Below are positions 1 through 8,900 of a stretch of 60,195 bases of DNA, in pieces. The translations under genes were made by a program, and so were the position numbers. The number at the start of each line of letters is the position of its first letter. Within the stretch, counting starts at the first letter, position 1. The notes beneath the pieces are model-generated. The model saw only the letters and a program-made list of their open reading frames with translations. It made no database searches and was not told the DNA's origin. The stretch lies in contig CALYQD010000015.1 in the NCBI GenBank assembly GCA_945280365.1, forward strand, positions 1-60,195, in the 5' to 3' direction. This DNA comes from an uncultured Apibacter sp. GTDB lineage: Bacteria; Bacteroidota; Bacteroidia; Flavobacteriales; Weeksellaceae.

Positions 1-473
1 AAATGTAAGAAATTTATAATTTCTTGATATTGTTTTTCAAATAAATTCATTAAAAATATGGTATTAAAATAATTATATTTTCTATTGTTAAGTAATAAGT
101 TGATGATATTAGTAAATCTTAATTAATTATTTCTACAACTATTTTACATATAAGAATAATCATAGAGAGAATTAAATAAAAAATATTGGATAAAAAGCCA
201 TAGCAAAAATCAATTTCTAAGATTAATTTTCTTATCCAAATGTAAACATATTAGATTAAAACTCTTATTAAAAATATATAAATAGCAAAACTAAAATACT
301 TTTGCAATCTAATAATTTGAATAATTCACTTTATTATATAGTTATAAAACAATCTATTGTGTATATAGATTGTTAGTATGTAATTAGTATAATTTTCTAT
401 AAAAAAATAAACAAAAAAGGGAATGAAAATTAATTCAAACCCTAATATAATTATTTAAAATGTATGCTAAATT
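1..473. other. AT-rich intergenic region with one hairpin
   Basis: No open reading frame I can support lies here. The only structure is an inverted repeat at 348-374, arms AACAATCTAT and ATAGATTGTT around a 7-base loop. It lies downstream of the SH3 gene on the minus strand and could act as a terminator, but there is no clear T-run, so this is weak. Confidence 0.4.
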
Positions 474-893
474 TTATATCGCTGTTAAATATTCTGTATT
501 ACAATATCCTTCAGTCCCATCTTCAGATCGTATCAAATACCAATCATCATTATACTTGCTTAAATAAGTTACCGTAGATTGGTGAGCTGCCTTACCTATT
601 ATAGGTTGATCGGTACCCGGTCCTTTCCTTATATTTAAATTGGTGCTTTGAGTAATCACCTTATATTTGGAAGAAGGAGCATTCGGCGATACATTTACGT
701 TCAAAATAAGATCTCCTGATCTAAAATCGGGATCAATTTTATTATATACTGACCAAAGTTGATCTTTAGATTCTCCGTTTGGAACTTCTCCGTCAATATA
801 AAGAACGTTATTTTGCTCTTTTACGGAAAGATTTGTAATACCTAAACTATTTGCTTTGGAAATTAATTCTGCATATTTATCTTGTAAAGCCAT
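474..893 (-). CDS. BON-like/SH3b domain protein
   Basis: A 139-residue protein. Residues about 1-70 look like a BON-type alpha/beta fold (a 'GITNLSVKEQNNVLYIDGEV' pattern), and residues about 77-139 look like a bacterial SH3 domain (LNIRKGPG, then WYLIRSEDGTEGYC). SH3b domains usually bind cell-wall peptides. Odd point: no signal peptide or membrane segment is visible, so export is not supported by the sequence. The gene starts 6 bases after the stop of the BON lipoprotein gene and is surely co-transcribed with it; the pairing recalls the BON plus LysM architecture of E. coli YgaU. The exact role is unknown. Confidence 0.75.
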   Translation of the reverse strand: MALQDKYAELISKANSLGITNLSVKEQNNVLYIDGEVPNGESKDQLWSVYNKIDPDFRSGDLILNVNVSPNAPSSKYKVITQSTNLNIRKGPGTDQPIIGKAAHQSTVTYLSKYNDDWYLIRSEDGTEGYCNTEYLTAI

Positions 894-899
894 CTTATT

Positions 900-1379
900 T
901 TATTTAAGTAATAATTTCTGTTCTATTTTTTTTGGTTGTAAGGCATTGATAGCTTGCATAAGTCTTGGTAATTCACTTCTATTTAATTCTCCGTTAAGAG
1001 TAACTATTCCGTCATTTACATCAGCAGTAACCCCTGTATATCCTTTTAAAACATCATTTACTTTAGATTCTAAAACGGAATCTGCAGAGACTTCTACACT
1101 ACTAGCAGTTTCTTTAATGGTTGCATTGTCTTCAACAGATTTAATACCCGGAATAGCTTTAACGGCATTTTCAGTAGATTGTTTTGCATTATCATCATTA
1201 TATTCACCTGAAAGTGTTGCCACTCCTTTTTTTACATCTATATTCACTCCTTCCGGTAACACTGCTTTTGCTTTGGTAACTAAGTCAGAATCTTTAGGTT
1301 CTGTTTTGCATGATGTCAATGAAAAACTTAAGGTACCCATTATAACAAAAGCTAATAAAATTTTTCTAATTTGTTTCAT
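900..1379 (-). CDS. BON-domain lipoprotein
   Basis: A 159-residue lipoprotein. The N-terminus has a lysine/arginine start, a hydrophobic stretch and a lipobox ending in LTSC, with the lipidated Cys at residue 24. The mature part contains two BON-like repeats (about 30-95 and 95-150), each with the 'ADVNDGIVTLNGEL' type pattern. BON domains are thought to bind phospholipid surfaces in the periplasm; OsmY-like proteins are the model. First gene of a two-gene operon with the SH3b gene. The function in envelope maintenance or stress is inferred from the family only. Confidence 0.82.
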   Translation of the reverse strand: MKQIRKILLAFVIMGTLSFSLTSCKTEPKDSDLVTKAKAVLPEGVNIDVKKGVATLSGEYNDDNAKQSTENAVKAIPGIKSVEDNATIKETASSVEVSADSVLESKVNDVLKGYTGVTADVNDGIVTLNGELNRSELPRLMQAINALQPKKIEQKLLLK

Positions 1380-1589
1380 AATTTGGTTTTTTAGGTCTAT
1401 TTTTAAATTGATAATATAATTTTATAACTAGTAAATAAAAACAAAAATTATTCCATTATAAATTAACTAGTTAATTGTAAATAAAATGAGAAAAATAGAT
1501 GAATAACTTATATTATTTTACATTTATATTTATTTAACTAAAATCATTGATAGATATAGAGCAAAATACCTTATAAAAACAGTCTTATT

Positions 1590-2483
1590 ATGTCAGATGT
1601 CCGTTTGAAAATATTTTATTCTGTAGCAAAAAACTTAAGTTTTACCAAGGCAGCCGAAGAACTTTATATATCTCAACCGGCAGTTACTAAAAATATAAAG
1701 GAATTGGAGACTGAATATGACATGACGCTATTTCTTCGAAAGGGAAATAAAATAGAGCTTACAGATGCAGGTAAATTATTATTGTTTCACTCAGAAAAAA
1801 TTATAGACATTTACAAGCAAATTAGATTCGATTTTGATTTGTTAAAAAATAATTTTTCCGGTACTTTTCAATTAGGAGCAAGTACCACTTTAGGTCAGTA
1901 TTTACTTCCGGCACTTATGTCGCAATTTCATTCCATGCATCCAAAAATCAAAATGTCTCTTATAACTGCTAACACGAGGGATATTGAAAAGTATCTTATT
2001 GAGAAAAAAATTGAATTGGGATTGGTTGAAGGGAAACCTTCGAATAAACAACTTAAGTATATCCCATTTTTACAAGATGAAATTATAGCTATTGCTCACA
2101 CTTCTCAAGAAATCTCTACCAGAGAATCTTTATCTTTAGAAGAATTAAAGACTATTCCTTTAGTATTAAGAGAATTGGGGTCAGGAAGCCTTGATATTAT
2201 AAGGGATGCTTTTCAATCTAAAAACATATTGTTAAAAGACTTGAATATTGCTATGCATTTAGGAAGCACTGAAGGAATTAAATCGTATTTGACCCACGCG
2301 AATTGTATCGGATTTGTTTCTATAGCTGCTATAAATAAAGAAATAAAAAATGGAGAATTTCAAGTCATTGATATTGAGGGGATCAATATTGAACGATGGT
2401 TTTATTTTGTTTACAATCAAGGAGTTCCTCAAGGGAATTCAGATCTATTTATAAAATTTGCTACGACCCATTATAACTTTTAG
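1590..2483 (+). CDS. LysR-family transcriptional regulator
   Basis: A 297-residue LysR-type regulator. The winged helix-turn-helix is at residues about 1-60 (FYSVAKNLSFTKAAEELYISQPAVTKNIKELE), followed by a periplasmic-binding-protein-like effector domain (about 90-290). It lies 59 bases ahead of and in the same direction as the YeiH-type membrane protein, so it probably regulates that gene and may share its transcript. In many genomes this pairing is divergent (for example yeiE/yeiH of E. coli); here it is co-directional. The effector is not readable from the sequence. It is divergent from the BON lipoprotein gene with about 210 bases between them. Confidence 0.9.
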   Translation: MSDVRLKIFYSVAKNLSFTKAAEELYISQPAVTKNIKELETEYDMTLFLRKGNKIELTDAGKLLLFHSEKIIDIYKQIRFDFDLLKNNFSGTFQLGASTTLGQYLLPALMSQFHSMHPKIKMSLITANTRDIEKYLIEKKIELGLVEGKPSNKQLKYIPFLQDEIIAIAHTSQEISTRESLSLEELKTIPLVLRELGSGSLDIIRDAFQSKNILLKDLNIAMHLGSTEGIKSYLTHANCIGFVSIAAINKEIKNGEFQVIDIEGINIERWFYFVYNQGVPQGNSDLFIKFATTHYNF

Positions 2484-2542
2484 TTATAAATAATAACTTT
2501 TTTTCATAGGGCTATCTATATATATTTATTGATATTTGTCTG

Positions 2543-3529
2543 ATGAATCAACCGAAAACTAAAAATAAGTTATTATCATTCTTCACTAATGGAAAAAAAA
2601 TAATATTTATACTTTTAAGCTTATCCTGTCTTATTTTTACTATAGATACCCCTTTAGCATTATTATTAGGTATATTATTTTCCTTTATAGCAGGAAATCC
2701 CTATCCTAAATCCACTAAAAAAATTACCCGTTATCTTTTACAATTATCTATTATTGGTTTAGGATTTGGAATGGATTTAGTGACAGCTATAAAAGTGGGT
2801 AAAGAAGGGTTGATTTTTACTATAGCATCTATCTGTATCACATTACTAATTGGAATAACGGTAGGTCGGCTGCTTCATATTAATAAAAAAATAGCCTTTT
2901 TAATAGCTTCCGGCACGGCTATTTGTGGAGGGAGCGCAATTGCAGCAATATCTCCACTTATTCATGCAGATGAAGAGGAGACAACCCTTTCAATGGCGAC
3001 CATATTTATTTTAAATTCAATAGCTTTATTCGTGTTCCCTGTATTAGGACATATATTTCACCTTACACAAGAGCAATTCGGTTATTGGTCTGCATTGGCC
3101 ATACATGATACCAGCTCCGTGGTAGGAGCAGCACAACATTACGGAGCAAAAGCATTAGAAATTGCAACCATGGTTAAATTGGAAAGAGCCCTATGGATTA
3201 TCCCTTTATCCTTTGTAACACTTATTGCTTTCAAAGAAGGTAAAGAGGACAAGAGTAAGAAGATAAAAATTCCATATTTCATTTTCTTGTTTCTTTTAGC
3301 AATTATAGCTAATACCTATATGCCAAAATACTTTCCGGTATTTTTCCAGATAAATCATTGGTTAGTAGGGGCAGCTAAAAAAGGGTTAACTCTAACATTA
3401 TTTTTCATTGGAGCAAACTTAAATTTAAAATCAATAAAAAAAGTAGGAATAGAGCCTTTCTTGTTAGGGGGAATCCTATGGATAATTATATCTATTGTTT
3501 CATTAATAGTACTACAATTTTTCTTTTAA
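2543..3529 (+). CDS. YeiH/UPF0324-family membrane protein (putative sulfate exporter family)
   Basis: A 328-residue protein with about ten hydrophobic segments. The conserved 'GTAICGGSAIAAISPLI' and 'AIHDTSSVVGAA' stretches are typical of the YeiH/UPF0324 family, annotated in databases as putative sulfate exporters, although transport has not been firmly shown for most members. Directly follows the LysR gene, which probably controls it. The gene converges on argH: its TAA stop (3527-3529) overlaps the argH stop (3526-3528 on the other strand), so the two transcripts necessarily collide or read into each other's 3' ends, and no hairpin terminator separates them. Confidence 0.85.
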   Translation: MNQPKTKNKLLSFFTNGKKIIFILLSLSCLIFTIDTPLALLLGILFSFIAGNPYPKSTKKITRYLLQLSIIGLGFGMDLVTAIKVGKEGLIFTIASICITLLIGITVGRLLHINKKIAFLIASGTAICGGSAIAAISPLIHADEEETTLSMATIFILNSIALFVFPVLGHIFHLTQEQFGYWSALAIHDTSSVVGAAQHYGAKALEIATMVKLERALWIIPLSFVTLIAFKEGKEDKSKKIKIPYFIFLFLLAIIANTYMPKYFPVFFQINHWLVGAAKKGLTLTLFFIGANLNLKSIKKVGIEPFLLGGILWIIISIVSLIVLQFFF

Positions 3530-4815
3530 TATGTGTTCCAATTGCTTTCCATTTTCATTTTAATTTCTTCAAGGCAGAGGTTATTAATGCTTCCCTCATG
3601 GGTATGCGAAGTTTTTTTGCAAGATTGAAAAGTTCCTTCTTCCACTTGTTGAGCTATTAACTTATAAGCATCTCGAAAAGGAATACCTTGAGAAACTAAT
3701 TCATTCAATTCCTCAACAGTAAATAAATAATCATACTTAGGATCATCAAGGATATTATCCTTTACTTGAATATCTTGTAAAGAATAATGAGCCATATCTA
3801 AGCATGCCTTAATATTTTGTATTCCCGGTATGATTCCTTCTTTCAATAATTGAAAATCTCTATGATAACCGCTAGGTAAGTTATTTGTTATCAAAGTTAG
3901 CTCATAGGGTAAGGACTGTATCTTATTGCATTTTCCTCGTATTAATTCAAACACATCTGGATTTTTTTTATGAGGCATAATGCTGGAACCTGTAGTTAGG
4001 CGTGAAGGGAGAGAAAGAAAATTATAATTTTGGCTGGAGTATAAGGTTACATCCATCGCTAACTTGGATAAAGTACCGGCTAAACTGCTAAGGGCATAGG
4101 CAGTTGTTTTTTCCGATTTTCCTCGACTCATTTGTGCAGCAACGGAGTTGAACTTTAAGGTATTAAAACCTAATTCTTTTGTAGTAAATGTTCGGTCAAT
4201 AGGAAAAGAGCTTCCATATCCCGCTGCTGATCCTAGTGGGTTTTGATCTATTATTCGTAAAGCAGCGTTTATTAAAATTATATCGTCAATTAAACTTTCT
4301 GCATAAGCTGAAAACCACATGCCAAAAGAAGAAGGCATAGCGATTTGAAAATGAGTATATCCCGGTAGTAAAACATTTTTATTTTTTTCAGCTAGATCCA
4401 TCAGAAGATCAAAAAGTGCGCGGGTTTGATTTTTAATAATTTGTAATTCATCTTTTAAAAATAAATGCATATCAACCAAGATTTGATCATTTCGAGAGCG
4501 AGCAGTGTGAATCTTTTTTCCAGCCTCGCCAACCTTTTCGGTCAATAAGAATTCAATTTTCGAATGTACATCTTCAAATTTATCTTCAATCTGGAAAGTT
4601 TTATTGTCAATATCCTTGAGAATTTCATGTAAAGCATTTACAAGATCTTGCTTTTCTTTCTCCGATATTAGTCCTACTTTACCTAACATTTTTGCTTGCG
4701 CTAAAGAGCCTAACACATCGTATTTTGCTAAAACGACATCAAGTTCTCTGTCATTTCCTACTGTAAATAACTCAATTCGCTTATCGGTTGATATACCTTT
4801 TTCCCAAAGTTTCAT
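3526..4815 (-). CDS. argH: Argininosuccinate lyase
   Basis: A 429-residue enzyme of the fumarase/aspartase superfamily that splits argininosuccinate into arginine and fumarate, the last step of arginine synthesis. The signature loop GSSIMPHKKNPD, carrying the catalytic Ser, is clear, as are 'HTARSRNDQ' and 'GYTHFQIA'. It is a little shorter than the usual 450-470 residues, as in other Bacteroidota. Last gene of the arginine cluster, 27 bases after the deacetylase gene. It converges on the YeiH-type gene with a 4-base overlap of the stop codons. Confidence 0.97.
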   Translation of the reverse strand: MKLWEKGISTDKRIELFTVGNDRELDVVLAKYDVLGSLAQAKMLGKVGLISEKEKQDLVNALHEILKDIDNKTFQIEDKFEDVHSKIEFLLTEKVGEAGKKIHTARSRNDQILVDMHLFLKDELQIIKNQTRALFDLLMDLAEKNKNVLLPGYTHFQIAMPSSFGMWFSAYAESLIDDIILINAALRIIDQNPLGSAAGYGSSFPIDRTFTTKELGFNTLKFNSVAAQMSRGKSEKTTAYALSSLAGTLSKLAMDVTLYSSQNYNFLSLPSRLTTGSSIMPHKKNPDVFELIRGKCNKIQSLPYELTLITNNLPSGYHRDFQLLKEGIIPGIQNIKACLDMAHYSLQDIQVKDNILDDPKYDYLFTVEELNELVSQGIPFRDAYKLIAQQVEEGTFQSCKKTSHTHEGSINNLCLEEIKMKMESNWNTY

Positions 4816-4842
4816 TTTAAAAATTTTAATATAATTATAGTA

Positions 4843-5919
4843 CTATAAGAGAGTTTTATTTAATAGTTCGATATAAAGAGGTATGGCCTCTTCTATTTCC
4901 TCACGGAAAATATATTCATCGGCAGTATGAGATCGTAGAGAATTTCCTGGCCCCATTTTCAAAGAAGGACATGTTAACACCACCTGATCTGAAAGAGTGG
5001 GGGAACCGTAGGTTTCTCTCCCTAATTCAATGCCGGCTAAAACTAAGGGATGAGTTTTAGGTATAGAGGAAGATTTTTGTTTCAAAGACCTGGGTGTAAT
5101 TAAAACTTTTTCAGACGATAAGTTTTTATCAATGATTGAAAATATTTCTTCATTTGTATAACAATCGTTTACGCGTATGTCAATCACCAACCTACATTGT
5201 TCCGGGACAAGATTATGCTGTTTTCCTGCATCAATTTGAGATACAGTCATTTTCATGGGACCTAAAACTTCTGATATTTTTTCAAAAGAATAGTCTTTAA
5301 ACCATTCAATTACTGGCAAAGCATTGTAAATAGAATTATTCGGATTATTGTGAGCAGCATGACTGGCTGTTCCTTTTACGATAATATCCAACACGAGTAA
5401 TCCTTTTTCGGCAATGGCTAATTGCATAAGCGTCGGCTCTCCAATAATGGCACATGCTAGAGTAGGTAAATGTTTTAAAACACTGTTTAGACCTTTGGCA
5501 CCGCTATTTTCTTCTTCAGCAGAAGCCACCATAATTAAATTATATTTTAAGTCTTTATGAGAATAAAAATAGGTAAATACAGCTAAAAGTGAAACCAAAC
5601 AGCCGCCGGCGTCATTGGAACCTAAACCGAATATTTTTCCGTCTTTCTCTATAGCTTCAAAAGGATTGTGTGTATATTCCTTATTTGGGAAAACAGTATC
5701 TTGATGGGAATTTAAGAGTAAGTTGGGTTTGCTTTCATCAAAATACTTATTATAAGCCCATACATTATTATTTTCCCTTTTATATGGAATATTGTTGTGC
5801 GTAAACCAGGCTTCAATCAATAAAGAAGTATGGTGTTCTTCTCCTGAAAATGAAGGAGTTGAAATTAAATTTTTTAGAAGGTCAATAGCTTCTAAAGTCA
5901 GTTGTTTGATTGTTTTCAT
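4843..5919 (-). CDS. argE: M20-family deacylase, probable N-acetyl(succinyl)-citrulline deacylase
   Basis: A 358-residue zinc hydrolase of the M20/ArgE/DapE family. Likely metal ligands are H72 and D103, with catalytic D74 (SHQDT) and E135/E136 (SAEEENSG), then a dimerisation domain. In Bacteroidota arginine clusters that use the alternative transcarbamylase, this enzyme removes the acyl group after carbamoylation, that is from acyl-citrulline rather than from acyl-ornithine. Since ArgF' here looks succinyl-specific (Ser90), the substrate may be N-succinylcitrulline; that part is inference. Placed 7 bases after argB and 27 before argH, within one operon. Confidence 0.88.
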   Translation of the reverse strand: MKTIKQLTLEAIDLLKNLISTPSFSGEEHHTSLLIEAWFTHNNIPYKRENNNVWAYNKYFDESKPNLLLNSHQDTVFPNKEYTHNPFEAIEKDGKIFGLGSNDAGGCLVSLLAVFTYFYSHKDLKYNLIMVASAEEENSGAKGLNSVLKHLPTLACAIIGEPTLMQLAIAEKGLLVLDIIVKGTASHAAHNNPNNSIYNALPVIEWFKDYSFEKISEVLGPMKMTVSQIDAGKQHNLVPEQCRLVIDIRVNDCYTNEEIFSIIDKNLSSEKVLITPRSLKQKSSSIPKTHPLVLAGIELGRETYGSPTLSDQVVLTCPSLKMGPGNSLRSHTADEYIFREEIEEAIPLYIELLNKTLL

Positions 5920-5926
5920 AAAACTT

Positions 5927-6709
5927 TTATAAAGTGATACGAGTATGTAATTGATTAGGGTTACTAATTATTTCCGGATTGGATATAATAATATTTTCTA
6001 CTCCTTGTGCAAGGGCTTCGAAACAATTATCGAGCTTCGGGATCATACCGGAATGGATAATATTGTTCGTTTTCAAATTTTGATAGGAATTATAATTTAT
6101 GCTTTCAATTACACTAGTATCATCTTCAATATCTTGTAAAACCCCCATTTTTTCAAAACAATAGAGCAAGGTCGTGTTATATAGAGAAGATAGACCTACA
6201 GCAAGAGATTGGGCTATGGAATCAGCATTGGTATTAAGCAATTGTCCTTTTTTATCATGCGTAATGGCACAGAAGACAGGTGTTATTCCTGAATCTAGTA
6301 ATTTTTTAATCCATTCGGAATTTATCCCGATTACATCTCCCACAAATCCGTAATCATTTGTGCTATTTTCTCTTTTTTGTGAAAATATTGAATTTCCGTC
6401 AGCACCTGTAAGTCCAATCGCAGAATTATTAAAACCTTGAAGCTGAGCAACAATTTTTTTATTGCAAAGTCCGGCATACGTCATAATTGCCACATCAAGC
6501 ATTTCTTCATTAGTGACCCTTCTTCCATCAATCATTATTGATTCAACACCTAATTTTACTGCCAATCTTGTTGCAGCTTTTCCTCCCCCGTGAACTAAAA
6601 TTTTAGGAGTTTTTAAGGTGGAAAAATCCTGCAAAAATCGGAAAAGGACTTCCGGGTTATCGATTACATTCCCTCCAATTTTAATAATAGTTAATTGGTT
6701 TTTATTCAT
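5927..6709 (-). CDS. argB: Acetylglutamate (or succinylglutamate) kinase
   Basis: A 260-residue amino-acid kinase. The phosphate-binding start IIKIGGNV and the 'ILVHGGGKAATRLA' loop are clear, along with the 'GLTGADGNSI' segment and the C-terminal 'GMIPKLDNC' found in this family. It phosphorylates the N-acylated glutamate made by the first enzyme of the pathway. The acyl group could be succinyl, given the Ser in the transcarbamylase three genes' worth of pathway later; nothing in this protein alone settles that. There is no N-terminal helix of the kind that makes the hexameric, arginine-inhibited type, so feedback control by arginine may lie elsewhere. Confidence 0.95.
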   Translation of the reverse strand: MNKNQLTIIKIGGNVIDNPEVLFRFLQDFSTLKTPKILVHGGGKAATRLAVKLGVESIMIDGRRVTNEEMLDVAIMTYAGLCNKKIVAQLQGFNNSAIGLTGADGNSIFSQKRENSTNDYGFVGDVIGINSEWIKKLLDSGITPVFCAITHDKKGQLLNTNADSIAQSLAVGLSSLYNTTLLYCFEKMGVLQDIEDDTSVIESINYNSYQNLKTNNIIHSGMIPKLDNCFEALAQGVENIIISNPEIISNPNQLHTRITL

Positions 6710-6746
6710 GGTGAAATTAATAAAATTAATACTATAGTATTGTTGT

Positions 6747-7697
6747 TTATGTTAGTTCTTCCAGAATTTTCGTAAGAATTGTTTGAGCCGAATAGATACG
6801 ATTATTGGCTTCAGGAATAACAATTGAGGTTTCACTATCCAATATTTCATCGGTAACGATCATGTTTCGTCGAACGGGTAAACAATGCATGAATTTAGCA
6901 TTATTGGTTAAATCCATCTGTCTTTTGCCTATGGTCCAAGTAGGATCTTCGCTGGTTATTTGCCCGTAATCGTTGTAATTGCTCCAATTTTTTGCGTAAA
7001 TAAAATCAGCATTTCTAAAAGCTTCTTCCTGATTATATACAATTTTTATTCCTTTTGTGATTTCCGGATTAAGTTCATAGCCTAAAGGATGAGTAATAAT
7101 AAAATCTACCTCCATCTTCTTCATCATTTTGGCAAATGAATTAGGAACGGATTGTGGAAGAGCCTTAGGGTGGGGCGCCCAGCTCAATACAACTTTAGGA
7201 CGTTCGGTTTTCTTATATTCCTCAATTGTCAATGCATCCGCAAGGGCTTGTAAAGGGTGCTCGGTAGCTCCTTCCAAACTTATCACCGGTACAGATGCAT
7301 AGGTAAGAAACGAAGAAATAACCATTTCCTCTTCGTCTTTTTTCTTATCTTTTAAGGTAGGGAAACTTCTGATTGCTATAATATCGCAATACTGTGATAT
7401 GACTCTGGCAGCTTCCTTAATATGTTCTGAAGCAGAACCATCCATTATCGTTCCGTTTTCAAATTCTAATGTCCAGCCTTCTGTGTTTAAATTCATAACC
7501 ATGCATTCCATTCCCAAGTTACGGGCTGCTTTTTGTGTACTTAATCGTGTCCTTAGACTAGGATTAAAAAATAAAAGCCCTATGGTTTTGTCTCTTCCCA
7601 ATTCTTTATTAGCGAAAGGATTTTTCTTGATTTTTTTGGCTAGTTTTAAAAGTTCATTTAAGTTTTGAATATCATCAACAGAAGTATATTTCTTCAT
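6747..7697 (-). CDS. argF': N-acyl-ornithine transcarbamylase, likely N-succinylornithine type
   Basis: A 316-residue transcarbamylase. The carbamoyl-phosphate motif is FFNPSLRTR, followed by HPLQALAD and HCLPVRR. The overall sequence matches the Bacteroidota/Xanthomonas class that acts on acylated ornithine rather than ornithine. The key residue lies in the loop MDGSASEH: S90 aligns with Pro90 of the Bacteroides fragilis succinylornithine enzyme and with Glu92 of the Xanthomonas acetylornithine enzyme. Published mutagenesis changed the Xanthomonas Glu to Ser or Pro and switched it to succinylornithine, so the succinyl substrate is predicted. Fourth from the end of the arginine operon; 24 bases after argD. 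Confidence 0.93.
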   Translation of the reverse strand: MKKYTSVDDIQNLNELLKLAKKIKKNPFANKELGRDKTIGLLFFNPSLRTRLSTQKAARNLGMECMVMNLNTEGWTLEFENGTIMDGSASEHIKEAARVISQYCDIIAIRSFPTLKDKKKDEEEMVISSFLTYASVPVISLEGATEHPLQALADALTIEEYKKTERPKVVLSWAPHPKALPQSVPNSFAKMMKKMEVDFIITHPLGYELNPEITKGIKIVYNQEEAFRNADFIYAKNWSNYNDYGQITSEDPTWTIGKRQMDLTNNAKFMHCLPVRRNMIVTDEILDSETSIVIPEANNRIYSAQTILTKILEELT

Positions 7698-7721
7698 TAT
7701 TTCTAAGTTTATATAGTGTTA

Positions 7722-8846
7722 TTAAAAGAAAGACAGTAAACTGTCGTAAAATATATCAATTTCTTTTTTAGAAATGTTTAAAGGAGGAAGTACCCTTAAT
7801 AGGTTTTTGTTACTGGAATTACCAGTAAAAATATTTTTTTCATAAATTAATTTTTTACGAAGATCAGCCACTTCGAAATCAAATTCAAGTCCTAACATCA
7901 ATCCCTTTCCTTTAATTTTTTTTATTTGCGGAATTGAAGCAAATTTTTCAATAAAGTAGGCGGATTGCTCGCGGACATTTTCCAATATATGCTCATTTTC
8001 AAAAACCTCTAAAACAGCCAAAGCTGCTGCACAAGCAAGATGATTACCCCCAAAAGTGGTTCCTAATAATCCATAAGATGGTTTAAATTCAGGGGAAATT
8101 AGTATTCCTCCAATAGGGAAGCCATTACCCATTCCTTTGGCTAAAGATATAATATCTGCTTTAATTCCGTGATGCTGATGGGCAAAAAATTTTCCCGATC
8201 TTCCATATCCGCATTGGATTTCATCTAGAATTAAAATTACTTTATTTTCTTTACAAACTTTTTCAAGTTCCTGGAAAAACTCTTTAGTTCCTTCGTCCAA
8301 GCCTCCAACACCTTGTATTGCTTCAATAATAACTGAAGAAATATTCCCTTTGGCTATCTCTTTTTTTACGGTTTCTATATCATTTAACTCACAAAATATT
8401 ACGTCATGTTGATAATTGAGTGGAGCAATAATTTTAGGATTGTCAGTTACTGCAACTGCTGCAGAAGTTCTCCCATGAAAACTATTTTTAAAAGCTAAAA
8501 TTTTAGATTTTCCGGTATGGAAAGAAGCTAATTTTAGAGCATTTTCATTGGCTTCAGCTCCGGAATTGCAGAGAAATAAAGCATACTCAGGATATTCTGA
8601 AATTTGAGGTAATAAATTTCCGAGTTTTCTCTGTAGAGGGTTGATAATTGAGTTGGAATAAAACCCGATTTTATTAATTTGTTCGGTTACTTGCTTTATA
8701 TAAGTCGGATGTGAATGCCCGATTGAAATAACACCGTGTCCCCCATAAAAATCAAGATAAGCATTCCCATTTTCATCCCATACAGTACTGCCTAATGCTC
8801 TTTCGGGAGCTATCGTATAGAGTGGATATACGTTAAATAAACTCAT
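7722..8846 (-). CDS. argD: Acyl-ornithine aminotransferase
   Basis: A 374-residue class III PLP aminotransferase. The cofactor lysine is K237 in SLAKGMGNGFPIGG, with the PLP-contacting Asp at D208 in LILDEIQCGYGR. It moves an amino group from glutamate to N-acylglutamate semialdehyde, giving acyl-ornithine. Placement between proC and argF' in the operon supports an arginine role rather than ornithine or 4-aminobutyrate catabolism. Whether acetyl or succinyl substrate is preferred cannot be read directly. Confidence 0.95.
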   Translation of the reverse strand: MSLFNVYPLYTIAPERALGSTVWDENGNAYLDFYGGHGVISIGHSHPTYIKQVTEQINKIGFYSNSIINPLQRKLGNLLPQISEYPEYALFLCNSGAEANENALKLASFHTGKSKILAFKNSFHGRTSAAVAVTDNPKIIAPLNYQHDVIFCELNDIETVKKEIAKGNISSVIIEAIQGVGGLDEGTKEFFQELEKVCKENKVILILDEIQCGYGRSGKFFAHQHHGIKADIISLAKGMGNGFPIGGILISPEFKPSYGLLGTTFGGNHLACAAALAVLEVFENEHILENVREQSAYFIEKFASIPQIKKIKGKGLMLGLEFDFEVADLRKKLIYEKNIFTGNSSNKNLLRVLPPLNISKKEIDIFYDSLLSFF

Positions 8847-8900
8847 TTTAGTATTTGTTTTAAATTATTATAAGTAAAGCAATAAATAGAGAAGTCTCAA

